DNA of 64,000 bases from an uncultured Saprospiraceae bacterium (GTDB lineage Bacteria; Bacteroidota; Bacteroidia; Chitinophagales; Saprospiraceae): assembly GCA_938028705.1 (NCBI GenBank), contig CALIZI010000150.1, forward strand, positions 1-64,000. Reading direction: 5' to 3'. Positions 8,192 to 17,160 of the stretch are shown piece after piece (within the stretch, counting starts at the first letter, position 1; each line of letters starts with the position of its first letter). The position numbers were made by a program, and so were the translations under genes. Below the pieces are notes generated by a model. It was not told the origin of the DNA. It saw only the letters and a program-made list of their open reading frames with translations, and ran no database searches.

Positions 8192-8848
8192 CTATTCTTC
8201 CTTCAACAAGTCAGGAAATTTTGCCTGAAATCGCTTTAATCTCGGAATAGATACATTACGGACATAAGAGTGATTCGGATTTAGCCGCTCAAAATTTTGG
8301 TGATAATCTTCCGCCTCCCAAAATTTCTCAAAAGGCACAATTTCCGTAGCAATAGGTTTGCTATACTCACCCGCTATTTTTGCTTTGAAGGCTTCTGCAA
8401 TTTCCTTTTCTTCATCATTTTGATAAAAAATAATAGAACGATACTGCGTACCGAAATCCGGGCGTTGCCCGTTGACCGTAGTAGGGTCATGCGAACCATA
8501 ATAGACCTTGACCAATGTTTCATAAGATACCACTTCGGAATCATAATAGACCTCCACCGTTTCGGCATGTCCGGTTGTGCCTGTACCGATGAGTTTGTAG
8601 GTCGGGTTGCGGGTCTTGCCGCCTGCATAGCCCGATACGGCTTCCTCTACGCCACGCACACTTTCAAATACCGCCTCTACACACCAAAAACAACCACTGG
8701 CAAAATAAGCGGTACTCAATTTATCCAAATCCGCCGCAGGCTTATTCGCTACCTTGACGGCTGGCGTGGAAGGCTCATTGGTGGTTTTTTCATTGGCTAG
8801 CCCGCAGGCAGCAAAGACAAAGAGAAATGCAATAGCTATATATTTCAT
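8192..8848 (-). CDS. msrA: Peptide-methionine (S)-S-oxide reductase, lipoprotein form
   Basis: The protein has 218 residues. The N-terminus MKYIAIAFLFVFAACG is a lipoprotein signal with Cys15 as the acylated residue, so the enzyme is anchored in the periplasm or on the outer membrane. The catalytic motif GCFWC lies at residues 52-56 with Cys53 as the nucleophile, followed by EAVFESVRGVEEAVSGYAGG. The family segments GHAETVEVYYD and FYQNDEEKEIAE and the C-terminal EDYHQNF are all present. It reduces methionine S-sulfoxide in exported proteins. No MsrB domain is fused to it and no msrB neighbours it. Confidence 0.95.
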   Translation of the reverse strand: MKYIAIAFLFVFAACGLANEKTTNEPSTPAVKVANKPAADLDKLSTAYFASGCFWCVEAVFESVRGVEEAVSGYAGGKTRNPTYKLIGTGTTGHAETVEVYYDSEVVSYETLVKVYYGSHDPTTVNGQRPDFGTQYRSIIFYQNDEEKEIAEAFKAKIAGEYSKPIATEIVPFEKFWEAEDYHQNFERLNPNHSYVRNVSIPRLKRFQAKFPDLLKEE

Positions 8849-8915
8849 AAATTTATTTTTGAATTTTGAAAGGTCGCACTGAAATCAATGTGTTCGCCAA
8901 ATTATAAATTGAACG

Positions 8916-9241
8916 TAATGTCATTTCCATAACAAGATTCTATTGATACATTAATGTAAAAAATAATATTTAATTATATAAAACGCCGATAGGTGTGGGC
9001 GATTTGGTAGCCCCAAGTTTCAACTTGGGGAAAGCGATTTCCCACCCCCAAATGAGTGTCATAGACACAACACATTAAGGGATGTAACATGCCTACGGCA
9101 TTCCGATTTTGGGGAATCTCATCCCCCCAAGTTGAAACTTAGGGCTACCAAATTGGGCGTGTCTATCGACACTTTTTAAATCATTTACGCATTTTATTTT
9201 TACTAAAATGATTTTTAAAATTACTTATGGAAATGACATTA
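8916..9241. mobile_element. MITE-like element C, nested in B
   Basis: It has a perfect 17-bp terminal inverted repeat (taatgtcatttccataa at 8916-8932 and its complement at 9225-9241). The 10-bp direct repeat AAATTGAACG flanks it at 8906-8915 and 9242-9251. The length is 326 bp, with no coding capacity. Confidence 0.88.
8987..9168. repeat. Inner double-hairpin repeat D, possibly a fourth nesting level
   Basis: Arms of 29 bp at 9002-9030 and 9125-9153 pair with one mismatch (core ggtagccc), and cgatag / ctatcg pairs lie further out. The left arm also folds on itself (ccccaagtt tc aacttgggg). No clear target duplication was found, so insertion status is less certain than for A to C. Confidence 0.6.
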
Positions 9242-9488
9242 AAATTGAACGTGAATAGTTTATTTATTTTTAATTAAATACAAATTATAATTTAATTTTA
9301 TCAATAATCAAAAAACACTGAATACCCAATTTGGCGAACACATTGTGAAATATAGCCGTTTTTAAATTAATTAAAATTATTTTAAAATATATTAATTATT
9401 AAAAATTAATTATTTATAAATATTTTTTATCATAAAATTATTTAAAAATGCCCTTATTTCAGTAGAACCTTGAAAATAATAAATGACT

Positions 9489-9741
9489 TGAGTGTGATAC
9501 ACATAAGTGAATTTGTAATATTAAAATGCATCTTTGGTTTGATAAATACAAATTGTGGATACTGTAATGACTGCTTTAGCTGTCAAGTATATTTTTAATA
9601 TAATATTTTATCAACTTAAAAACAATTTTTTATGAAATATTGCCACCCACTTGACAGCTAAAGCAGTCATTACGGAGTCTCTTGCCAATCTTAGCTTTTT
9701 TTGATTTTACATTATGATTCCACTTATGTGTGTCACACTCA
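9489..9741. mobile_element. MITE-like element with 23-bp inner inverted repeat
   Basis: The ends tgagtgtgatacacataagtg and the near complement ending at 9741 are inverted repeats with one difference. The direct repeat AATGACT flanks it at 9482-9488 and 9742-9748. Inside is a perfect 23-bp inverted repeat (9565-9587 against 9650-9672) built on gactgctttagctgtc; that motif recurs at 21.8 kb. Confidence 0.8.
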
Positions 9742-9792
9742 AATGACTTTTTTATAAAAATAAAATCCACCCCAAAACGGCAAAAAGTAAGC

Positions 9793-9901
9793 GTCATTCC
9801 GCACCCCGACGCAGAATCTGTTGTCTCTAGCAAGGTATTAAACAGTAGCTCCTAAATCGCGCGCTGGCGGTAAAAGATTCCGCATCGGGGCGCGGAATGA
9901 C
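9793..9901. repeat. 26-bp imperfect inverted repeat
   Basis: gtcattccgc (9793 onward) faces gcggaatgac (ending 9901); the arms are 26 bp with three mismatches around a GC-rich centre. Nothing else is recognised between 9902 and 10148. Confidence 0.65.
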
Positions 9902-10148
9902 CTTAACTTTTGAGGATTTTTAGGTTGGTTCAGTTTTTTATTAATAACTATTTACACAGATAAACGAATAGCAAACAGATTTGTTTTTAGTTGATCAATC
10001 GTATTAAAAGATATGTCATTTTAATGACCAATCGCCTTTTCAAAAGTTTATTTCATTTGTTCCGATAGCTTTTTTTAACACGCTCTCCACAACACGAGAC
10101 TTTGGTAAGCTGTTTGTTATATACGCCTTGATATTGAATAAATATACG

Positions 10149-10218
10149 CAGGGTTAAAACCCTGCCCTTTTGTGAAATTAACGTGTGCATCACAAAAGCG
10201 GTGGGTTTCAACCCACCG
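10149..10218. repeat. Double hairpin directly upstream of the DUF5686 gene
   Basis: Two self-complementary hairpins (10149-10164, cagggttaaaaccctg; 10199-10218, around ggtgggtttcaaccc) are joined by a longer pairing ttttgtga / tcacaaaa. The structure ends 18 nt before the chosen start codon, so it would lie in the 5' leader of the mRNA if transcription begins upstream of it. Confidence 0.6.
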
Positions 10219-10236
10219 AACATCAAACACTCGTGT

Positions 10237-12774
10237 ATGAACAATTCCTTGCAATATATATTATTTTTCTTATTACTTCTCACTACCGCTTACCTATCGG
10301 CACAAAACACCGTCATCACAGGCACTGTTACTGACCACAAAACGGGTGAGTCACTGCCCTTTGCAAGTGTCTATTTTACAGGTACATCATCAGGTGTCAC
10401 GACTGACCTAAATGGCGTTTACGAAATCTCCACCACCGACCCTGCGCTCAAATCACTCACCTTTCATTATTTGGGCTATAAAGAAAAAACAGTCAAAATA
10501 AAGACAGGCATCACACAAGTCATTGATATAAAAATAAAACAAGAGGCAAGTTACGAATTGAATGATGTGGTGATAAAAGCCAAACGAAAGGTCAAAAAAG
10601 ATACTGCCGCTATTACACTGTATCGCAATGTTGTGAAAAATAAAGTGAATAATCGCGCCAATCGGCTCGACTATTTTTATTACGAAGATTATGCAAAAAC
10701 AGAATTTGATATTTATAATATAAAAGAGCGATTTACAAGGCGTAAAATCTTCAAACCCTTTTGGTTTGTGTTTGATTATGTTGACAGTACGGAGGTGGGT
10801 ACGCCTTTTTTGCCGATGTTGCTGAAAGAGCGTTTGGCGGACGTCTATTACCGGAAAGCTCCGCAAAAACGTAAGGAATTGCTCAAAGCTACACGCTTTT
10901 CGGGAGTTAGGGATTTTGCAAAAGTAGATGCAGTGGACGGTGTATTCCCCGATGCGGATATGTACGACAATATCATCGTGATTCAGGAAGAAAGTTTTTT
11001 AAGTCCTTTTGCCAATGGCGCATTGTCGAGTTATAAGTATTTTCTGGAAGATAGTACAGTGGTGGACGGCAGGTGGTCATACAAACTCGAATTTACGCCC
11101 CGCCGAAAATCCGACCTTGCTTTTACGGGTCATGCGTGGATAGATGCGGAGACTTTTGGTATCAAATCCATTGACCTGTATTTGCTCAAACAAGCCAATC
11201 TCAATTTTGTCAGCGACCTGCTGCTGCGCCAACAATTTGACCGCATTCAAGGGCATTGGTTCAAGACTTTTGACCAAACGGAGGTCTATCTCAACATCAC
11301 CCAACGCAAGCGCGATATGAGTATGCGCGTACTCCGCACCATACATCGCGACAAGGTAGAAATCAACAAACCCTACCCCGACAGCCTCTTTACCGGCGAC
11401 CCTTTCGTCGGCAATTGGAACGCTTACAAACGCTCGCACGAACAGTGGGATACCTTGCGCCCAATGCCGCTCTCCAAGACCGAAGGCGGTATTTATCAGA
11501 TGATAGATTCTTTACAAAAAACCCGTCAGTATAAAGTAGCGATGTGGGTTGGGCATCTGTTTGGAACGGGTTGGGCGCGTACCGGTCCGCTGGAGTTTGG
11601 CAAATGGTATCATGCTTTCAGTTGGAATGATTTGGAAGGTGAACGCTTCCGAATTGGAATGCGAAACAGCAAATTTGCCTTCAATCAAAAACTTGAACTC
11701 AATGCTTACGCCGCCTACGGAACAAAAGATAAAGAATGGAAGTATCATGCCGGATTCAAATTTCACCTGCCGCGCATCAACCAACGTTGGCAATCCATAG
11801 GTGCCTATTATCGTAAAGATTATTCTAATTTTAATTTTTATAGCCCTTGGGATTCGCATGATTATATTTTAAAATCTGTTTTTCGCGGACCTAATCAATT
11901 GCTTGCCAATAGTTTGTATATGCAAAAACAAGGGCAGGTATTTTATGAAAAAGAGTTGTTTCAAGGCTTCCGCGCCCGAATAGCCGGTACGCATAAAAGC
12001 GTGATGACTTGGCCCAATAGCAAGACCTTTATCTCACCGCGCACAGGCGAGGAATTTGTATCAGAGGCTAATCCTTTCCAAACCCTTGAGCTAAATGTCA
12101 AAGCAGAGTGGAGCATCGGTATCCGCTTCAACAACAGCATTCGCAATGAGCGGCGTGCCGCCAATAGAATTAAAGCACATAAACCCCATTTGAAGGTCAA
12201 TTATACCTACAGTCCGCATGGTGTTATGGGCAGTGATTATGAGTATCACCGCTTGGAAATGAGTGTCAAACAACAACTTCGCTCGCGCATAGGGCGCACC
12301 TATTATCAACTTGAAGGTGGGAAGATTTTTGGCGAATTGCCCTCACCGCTTTTTCGTATTCATAATGGTAATGAATCGTATATGTACAATCGTTGGGCGT
12401 ATAATATGATGAATGACCGCGAGTATGGCGGCGACCTTTGGGCTTCAGCTTGGTTTACGCACCGCTTTCGCGGCTTGTTTTTCAACCTGATTCCTTGGAA
12501 TGACTTTTTGCGGCTGCGTAGCCTTGTACATGGCAAGGTTTTGTATAGCAAAGTCAGCCCTGCCAATCAGGTCAATCTGGATGTCAATAATACCGACGGG
12601 AATCTACAAGACCTCAATGGCATTTATGCCGAAGTGGGCGTAGGTGTGGAGAATATCGCACGTTTTATTAAGGTGGATTTTATGTGGCGACTCACCCAAC
12701 ACGACGAGATACGACCGGAAGGTAATCAGATTAGTAAATTTGGCATTAAACTGGAATTTTCGCCAAGTTTCTAA
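10237..12774 (+). CDS. DUF5686 family outer-membrane protein with carboxypeptidase-regulatory-like domain
   Basis: The protein has 845 residues from the ATG at 10237. That start gives a clean signal peptide (MNNSLQYILFFLLLLTTAYL ending SAQ); an in-frame ATG 18 codons earlier would put hairpin-derived residues in front of it. Residues 25-100 are a CarboxypepD_reg-like sandwich (ITGTVTDHKTGESLPFASV, YEIS, FHYLGYKEK). The remainder matches DUF5686: NRANRLDYFYYEDYAK near residue 140, a long mixed segment, and a C-terminal aromatic-alternating region ending SFGIKLEFSPSF-like, consistent with an outer-membrane beta barrel. The function is unknown; the family is nearly confined to Bacteroidota. It is monocistronic and converges with the following gene. 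Confidence 0.85.
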   Translation: MNNSLQYILFFLLLLTTAYLSAQNTVITGTVTDHKTGESLPFASVYFTGTSSGVTTDLNGVYEISTTDPALKSLTFHYLGYKEKTVKIKTGITQVIDIKIKQEASYELNDVVIKAKRKVKKDTAAITLYRNVVKNKVNNRANRLDYFYYEDYAKTEFDIYNIKERFTRRKIFKPFWFVFDYVDSTEVGTPFLPMLLKERLADVYYRKAPQKRKELLKATRFSGVRDFAKVDAVDGVFPDADMYDNIIVIQEESFLSPFANGALSSYKYFLEDSTVVDGRWSYKLEFTPRRKSDLAFTGHAWIDAETFGIKSIDLYLLKQANLNFVSDLLLRQQFDRIQGHWFKTFDQTEVYLNITQRKRDMSMRVLRTIHRDKVEINKPYPDSLFTGDPFVGNWNAYKRSHEQWDTLRPMPLSKTEGGIYQMIDSLQKTRQYKVAMWVGHLFGTGWARTGPLEFGKWYHAFSWNDLEGERFRIGMRNSKFAFNQKLELNAYAAYGTKDKEWKYHAGFKFHLPRINQRWQSIGAYYRKDYSNFNFYSPWDSHDYILKSVFRGPNQLLANSLYMQKQGQVFYEKELFQGFRARIAGTHKSVMTWPNSKTFISPRTGEEFVSEANPFQTLELNVKAEWSIGIRFNNSIRNERRAANRIKAHKPHLKVNYTYSPHGVMGSDYEYHRLEMSVKQQLRSRIGRTYYQLEGGKIFGELPSPLFRIHNGNESYMYNRWAYNMMNDREYGGDLWASAWFTHRFRGLFFNLIPWNDFLRLRSLVHGKVLYSKVSPANQVNLDVNNTDGNLQDLNGIYAEVGVGVENIARFIKVDFMWRLTQHDEIRPEGNQISKFGIKLEFSPSF

Positions 12775-12832
12775 AACCTAGCATAATGCTTCCTGCTTGT
12801 GTAGTGTGGATTTTTTTGTCAGAATAATGTGC

Positions 12833-14350
12833 TTACTGACTTTCTTCGAGCAACTCCGCTATCTTTTCTTCCAGCCAAGCACGTTCTATTAAAGGATTCA
12901 AGTCGGCAAGGTCATTTTGGAGGACTTTGAGATTAGTTGTCGTTAATTTTTCACCATAAATGAGTTTCTTTTTACGATTGAGGATGCGCTTGAAGAAATT
13001 GGTGAAGTTGCTGTATAGTAAGCGAGTCGCTTCTGCCATAGTTTTGTTATTACCTTCGAGTAGGTATTGTCGCAGGGCTTCGATTTCGTAATTGATGGGA
13101 TGCGTTTCGGCATTATTAATATTCAAGGTGTTGGTATCGTAGAAAATTTTGATGTAGAGGATTTTGAATTGGATGTGATAGGCAAAGTCTTCGGCGGTAT
13201 TGATTTTGCCCATATAATCCTGTGCTTTATCGTATTCCTTTAATTCAAAAGCAAGTAGAGCTTGATAATAGTTTACAAAAACATCTTGGACTTTTGGATT
13301 GAGTAGGTTTTTATGGTCTTTAAAAAATGTTTGCACCCAATCTATCTCATGCAATGCAAGTGCTGTTTTGACGATGTGAACAAATTGATGCTCGGAGAAG
13401 TATGTACCTGCCGACCAACATTTTAGCTCAATTCCTTTTTTATATACTTCAAAACGTTCTTGTATAAATTCAGATGCCCCATATTTTATTTTCCAATTAC
13501 AATGATTGGTCATATGATTAAAAAACTGTCTGATATCTGTTGTTCCAAAGTTTTTAGGATAGTTAAATAGATATTTTTTCAAATCATAGTAATCTTCTGC
13601 TTTTTCATTTTCGAGTAATTTCAATAAGGAATAATATACACGAATAATGGGGATTTCGTTATCAGGGTTAGCTTCAAGAAAGTCTTTGATATATTTTAGG
13701 AATGGATAATCATATTTAACCTTTAGGATTTTTTCACGATTGATAATTGCACAATAATATTTCAGACTTTTACTAAAATAAGATTGTCTTAATGTCTCTG
13801 TTACACGTTGCAATTCGGAATGAGTATTACGGTTTCCTATTAGAATAGTCAAATAAAATTCCATTTCGGTTAATACAAACACATCTTCATAGTATTTAAT
13901 ATCACGTAATTGAGTGTTTCCAAGTTTGTTTTTTGATTTATTCAAAATAGATGGAATAAGTGTATAAATTGTTTTCTCTAAATAGGTATCCATCACACGA
14001 CGTTTTGCCTGAATTCCATCTCGTTGTATATTTTTCCATAATAGAAAATCTTGTGTTTGCAGATATAATAAGTGTAACACTTGTTGAAGTGCTTTTCTAT
14101 GTTCTTGTGTAACAGGCTTTTTTTTTGATGCACTGGAAATCACATCAATGGACTTGAGTAAAATGCGTTCGTTGAGTGGCGATGTAGTATTTCGCCACCT
14201 GTTTCTGATACATTTATAAAGTTGAATAACTTTTCCGGAACTGTTGTGAATAGGCGAATGCAACCACAAACCTAAATCATTTAATTCTTCTTTGTTAAAT
14301 TTTTTTAGTAAAATCAGAACTTTTGAATCATTCACAATACCTTTTTTCAT
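12833..14350 (-). CDS. Uncharacterised helical protein, 505 residues
   Basis: I do not recognise a named family. The protein has no signal peptide and is rich in Lys, Leu and Tyr; the sequence reads as stacked amphipathic helices, including the C-terminal pair of segments around KEYDKAQDYMGKI (TPR-like spacing, but I would not assign TPR). The opening motif KKFNKEELNDLGLWLHSPIHN resembles the start of long helical hypothetical proteins common in Saprospiria. Its codon use is AT-rich. It converges on the DUF5686 gene and diverges from the small secreted protein at 14.58 kb. A cytoplasmic scaffold or interaction role is only a guess. Confidence 0.7.
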   Translation of the reverse strand: MKKGIVNDSKVLILLKKFNKEELNDLGLWLHSPIHNSSGKVIQLYKCIRNRWRNTTSPLNERILLKSIDVISSASKKKPVTQEHRKALQQVLHLLYLQTQDFLLWKNIQRDGIQAKRRVMDTYLEKTIYTLIPSILNKSKNKLGNTQLRDIKYYEDVFVLTEMEFYLTILIGNRNTHSELQRVTETLRQSYFSKSLKYYCAIINREKILKVKYDYPFLKYIKDFLEANPDNEIPIIRVYYSLLKLLENEKAEDYYDLKKYLFNYPKNFGTTDIRQFFNHMTNHCNWKIKYGASEFIQERFEVYKKGIELKCWSAGTYFSEHQFVHIVKTALALHEIDWVQTFFKDHKNLLNPKVQDVFVNYYQALLAFELKEYDKAQDYMGKINTAEDFAYHIQFKILYIKIFYDTNTLNINNAETHPINYEIEALRQYLLEGNNKTMAEATRLLYSNFTNFFKRILNRKKKLIYGEKLTTTNLKVLQNDLADLNPLIERAWLEEKIAELLEESQ

Positions 14351-14504
14351 CTTTTTTAAAGTTTTTTTAAAATTTAAATTATAATTATAAAATGCTGATA
14401 ATCAATTAATTAAAAATATATAAGACTGCAAAAATAAACTTTTTATTGCTTAATAATAAGATTTAATTTGAAAAATCTACGTTTTTTATGTTTTTTATTC
14501 ATCA

Positions 14505-14512
14505 TATATTTG
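14505..14512 (+). promoter_or_regulatory. Putative -7 box TATATTTG
   Basis: The box fits TAnnTTTG and lies 72 nt upstream of the small secreted protein. No clear -33 box is visible, so support is weak. Confidence 0.35.
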
Positions 14513-14583
14513 CGATGTAATCAAAAGAGATAATTACAATTTTTTATGACACTTTATTTTTTAATTCTTAAACCATTTTCAAT

Positions 14584-14949
14584 ATGAAAATTTTAATAAA
14601 ACTTTGTGTACTTTGCTTAATTATTTTTTGTGGAGTCACTGACATGCAGGCACAACTTATGAATTGTAATGCTGATACTAATATGAGTGTTACCTATATT
14701 GGCAAACAAGGAAGTAACCAATGTTATGATGTAAAGATGACTACCACTCAGCCTGTTTACTCTATTATTATTAAGCGTATTAATATGTCTGACAAAGTAT
14801 GTGGTAATACAACTTCTTGTCAAACTACAGTGTGTTTTCAAGGAGTAGGGTATGAAGATAGAACTGATAAAATCGAATGCTATACTAAAAAGACTGCAAG
14901 CTGTCTCGCTATATACGACGGCTGTACAGTAACTATCGGACCAAAATAG
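14584..14949 (+). CDS. Small secreted Cys-rich protein of unknown function
   Basis: The protein has 121 residues. A signal peptide (MKILIKLCVLCLIIFCGV) ends at DMQAQ, about residue 24. The mature part of about 97 residues has nine Cys (CNADTNM, CYDVKM, CGNTTSC, TTVCF, ECY, SCLA, DGC), which suggests a disulfide-stabilised extracytoplasmic protein. It lacks a lipobox and any sorting domain. It is the first gene of the small exported-protein cluster up to 18.9 kb, but it does not share the leader of the lipoproteins that follow. Confidence 0.75.
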   Translation: MKILIKLCVLCLIIFCGVTDMQAQLMNCNADTNMSVTYIGKQGSNQCYDVKMTTTQPVYSIIIKRINMSDKVCGNTTSCQTTVCFQGVGYEDRTDKIECYTKKTASCLAIYDGCTVTIGPK

Positions 14950-15029
14950 AATATATCATTAGCCCTAAAATAATATTTAATAACATAAAAACAAACAAGT
15001 AATTATTTCCATTAGCCAGAAGAAACAAT

Positions 15030-15064
15030 GTCGGTGGGTTGAACCTCAGCCCCCGACCTTTTAT
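15030..15064 (+). terminator. Probable terminator after the small secreted gene
   Basis: gtcggtggg (15030-15038) pairs with ccccgac (ending 15057), followed by cttttatt. It lies 80 nt after the stop codon. Confidence 0.5.
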
Positions 15065-15246
15065 TCAAACATTTTTCCAACTCTGCAAAAACACATAACC
15101 GTAAGGTTTTCCACTAAACATTTTTAAAGATCATCCACGCATCTGTTCCGTACTTGACAGCAGGGTGGATTTTTTATACCCATATTGATTTTATTAAAAT
15201 TTATATTTTTTAAATTATTATTTAACCATCTATAAAATATTTGATT

Positions 15247-15726
15247 ATGAACACTTTAAAAGTAAAAAGCATTTTATTTAGCCTCTTAGCTATCATGGCA
15301 GCTACGGTCTTCATGACTTCTTGTGAACAAGCACTTGAGCAAGTAGAACCCACGATGGATGATACCGCTATCTTCTTAACACTCTTGGATGCTGCGGAGG
15401 ATAAAGCGACCATTAATACATCGGGCAATTACGAAATCCGCGTAAATGCAGCCGACATCGACTCCGAAATACTTGACAGCAAAGAATATCTTGTCTTGAA
15501 TGAAGATTTAAATATTCCACAAAACGTTGCAGAAGACATCCTTTGCCTGTCAGATAATGGATGTAGCGACATGGTTTATACGGTCAATAAAGGAGAATAT
15601 ATCACAGCATCAAACGATGTATTCAGAGCCGATTGCGTGACGATTACTGTAACCATCACTGTTACTGACAGAAATGGAAATACAGCTACTATAGTCATAA
15701 CAATGACAATATGTAATGAACAATAA
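15247..15726 (+). CDS. Lipoprotein 1 of the leader-sharing cluster
   Basis: The protein has 159 residues from the ATG at 15247; a TTG two codons earlier is in frame but paralogues begin at this ATG. The signal is MNTLKVKSILFSLLAIMAAT followed by the lipobox MTSC and then EQ. The mature region is acidic; its C-terminal half has two Cys (ILCLSDNGCSD) and a Thr/Ile-rich strand run (TVTITVTDRNGNTATIVI). I recognise no domain. Its leader is about 85-90% identical to those at 17.08 and 17.88 kb, while the mature sequence is unrelated. Confidence 0.8.
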   Translation: MNTLKVKSILFSLLAIMAATVFMTSCEQALEQVEPTMDDTAIFLTLLDAAEDKATINTSGNYEIRVNAADIDSEILDSKEYLVLNEDLNIPQNVAEDILCLSDNGCSDMVYTVNKGEYITASNDVFRADCVTITVTITVTDRNGNTATIVITMTICNEQ

Positions 15727-15950
15727 CCGTGGTTTTTCACTACGATTAACCTCAAAATAATTTGTGAATAACACTAAAGAAACGCATTAACGCCAAATTA
15801 AACATTAACCACTTTAAATACCTATCAACCTCATTATCAAACATTTAGCTTGTTGCTGACAGCCCGCCGCTTGTACCTAACATGAAACGCGGGCTGGAAG
15901 CACCACGCTACACAATCACATTTTATTAATCATTAAAAACACGCATTATT
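15727..15950. other. Intergenic segment with cognate hairpin fragment
   Basis: gacagcccgccgc and gcgggctg (about 15860-15893) can pair, and gcttccagcccgc relates to a fragment near 7.83 kb. I see no gene here. Confidence 0.45.
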
Positions 15951-16991
15951 ATGAAAGGTACAAACGTAAAAACCATACTAATTAGTTGTTCGATTGTATT
16001 AGCAATTATCTTAGCGATGAGTTCTTGTGAGCAAGAAAGTATCATCACCCAACTCAATGAAAACAATCCTTTGAATATAACCCATCACAGTATCAATGGC
16101 GATGTGCTTAAATTTGAAACGCTCGAAGATTTTGAAGCATTTTATAATCAGTTAAACACACTATATGACGAAGACTATCAAACGTTTAACCGGATAGTGG
16201 AAGCCATTGATTTAAATACCGTTCATAATAAAATGGCAAATGACGTATTTACCAATCCGGCAGATAGATATCAGCCGTTTTTGCTCGACCCTGTGATGAT
16301 GGCAATATCGAATGAACATCTGGAATTTCAAATTGATGATATGCTCATCACTACAATAAGCACGGATGCTTTTCTTGTTTCAAAAATTGATGATACAGAA
16401 ACCAAAGCACACATTCGTTTGATGAAAAAAGACAAAAGTTTGAATGTTGATGAAATTCCAGATAGAGCCTATCCTGTATTTGATGACAAGATGCAAAATT
16501 TGATAGCTCCGTTTGTGCCAAATTCTACTTATTCTAAAAGGGATGCCCTTCATAAATTGAATGTCAAGCAAGTAGAAAAAGACCCATGTACACAAGATGA
16601 AGGAGCTAGCTCTTGGGGATGGAAACAAGGAACAGAGTACGCTGTCAATGATGTCGCATTAAGTTATCTGACTAAAAATTATAATAAATGGGGACGAACT
16701 TATGAAGAAGCAAAAGTCAATGCTTATTCTAAAAATAATGGTTCATGGTCTAATCAAGAAGCTCACGAACTTAAAGTGACCGTTACAGCTCAGAGAAGAG
16801 ATAAAGATTGTTATGAAGATGGTGATGAAGGTGAATTCAAAATATGCACTGACTGCAAAGACTATAGGGCAAGAGTCAATGTATGGGGTAAGAAATATCA
16901 TCACGGTGGCGATGTATATGGAGGTTTTGTAAGATATTCGGGATATAATGATGGACTTATCATAACTGCCTCTAAAAGAGTCTATTATTGA
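15951..16991 (+). CDS. Lipoprotein 2 of the cluster, 346 residues
   Basis: The signal peptide differs in detail from its neighbours (MKGTNVKTILISCSIVLAII) but ends in the same SSCEQE lipobox context, with Cys at about residue 26. The mature N-terminal part (HSINGDVLKFETLEDFEAFYNQL) resembles lipoprotein 4 (INIKSGVLHFDTYEDQIYFEN), so the two share an N-terminal domain although the rest differs. The C-terminal third has Cys pairs (CTDCKDYRARV) and ends in alternating strand residues. It faces the periplasm or cell surface. The function is unknown. Confidence 0.75.
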   Translation: MKGTNVKTILISCSIVLAIILAMSSCEQESIITQLNENNPLNITHHSINGDVLKFETLEDFEAFYNQLNTLYDEDYQTFNRIVEAIDLNTVHNKMANDVFTNPADRYQPFLLDPVMMAISNEHLEFQIDDMLITTISTDAFLVSKIDDTETKAHIRLMKKDKSLNVDEIPDRAYPVFDDKMQNLIAPFVPNSTYSKRDALHKLNVKQVEKDPCTQDEGASSWGWKQGTEYAVNDVALSYLTKNYNKWGRTYEEAKVNAYSKNNGSWSNQEAHELKVTVTAQRRDKDCYEDGDEGEFKICTDCKDYRARVNVWGKKYHHGGDVYGGFVRYSGYNDGLIITASKRVYY

Positions 16992-17050
16992 TAAACATAA
17001 TAACATAAGTAAATATTTATTCACTTCCGATTTTCACAATTAAACAATCA

Positions 17051-17160
17051 TATATAATTTTTTTAAACACTTTAATTATGAAAACTTTAAAAGTAAAAAG
17101 CATTTTATTCAGCCTCTTGGCTATCATGGCAGTTGCCGTCTTGATGACTTCTTGTGAGCA
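17051..17160 (+). repeat. Shared leader/signal-peptide cassette, copy 2
   Basis: This 110-bp stretch (5' leader, start codon and signal-peptide codons through CEQ) is nearly identical to 17853-17962. A more divergent copy spans about 15226-15335. Homology stops a few codons after the lipobox Cys. Confidence 0.85.

Larger units (their letters stand above)
8886..9345. mobile_element. MITE-like element B, nested in A
   Basis: It has a perfect 18-bp terminal inverted repeat (caatgtgttcgccaaatt at 8886-8903 and its complement at 9328-9345). The 6-bp target duplication TGAAAT is at 8880-8885 and 9346-9351. It is 460 bp as found, about 124 bp without the nested element C. Confidence 0.9.
8872..9469. 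mobile_element. MITE-like element A, copy 2, hosting nested elements B and C
   Basis: The ends ggtcgcactgaaat (8872) and atttcagtagaacc (ending 9469) match the termini of the copy at 4879-5080 in the opposite orientation. The direct repeat TTGAAA flanks it at 8866-8871 and 9470-9475. The element is split after TGAAAT by element B; removing B plus one TGAAAT restores the uninterrupted terminus seen in copy 1. Confidence 0.85.

Noticed and set aside
10183-10236. Upstream in-frame ATG of the DUF5686 gene
   Set aside because: The extra 18 residues come from the double hairpin and would precede a normal signal peptide that starts at 10237.
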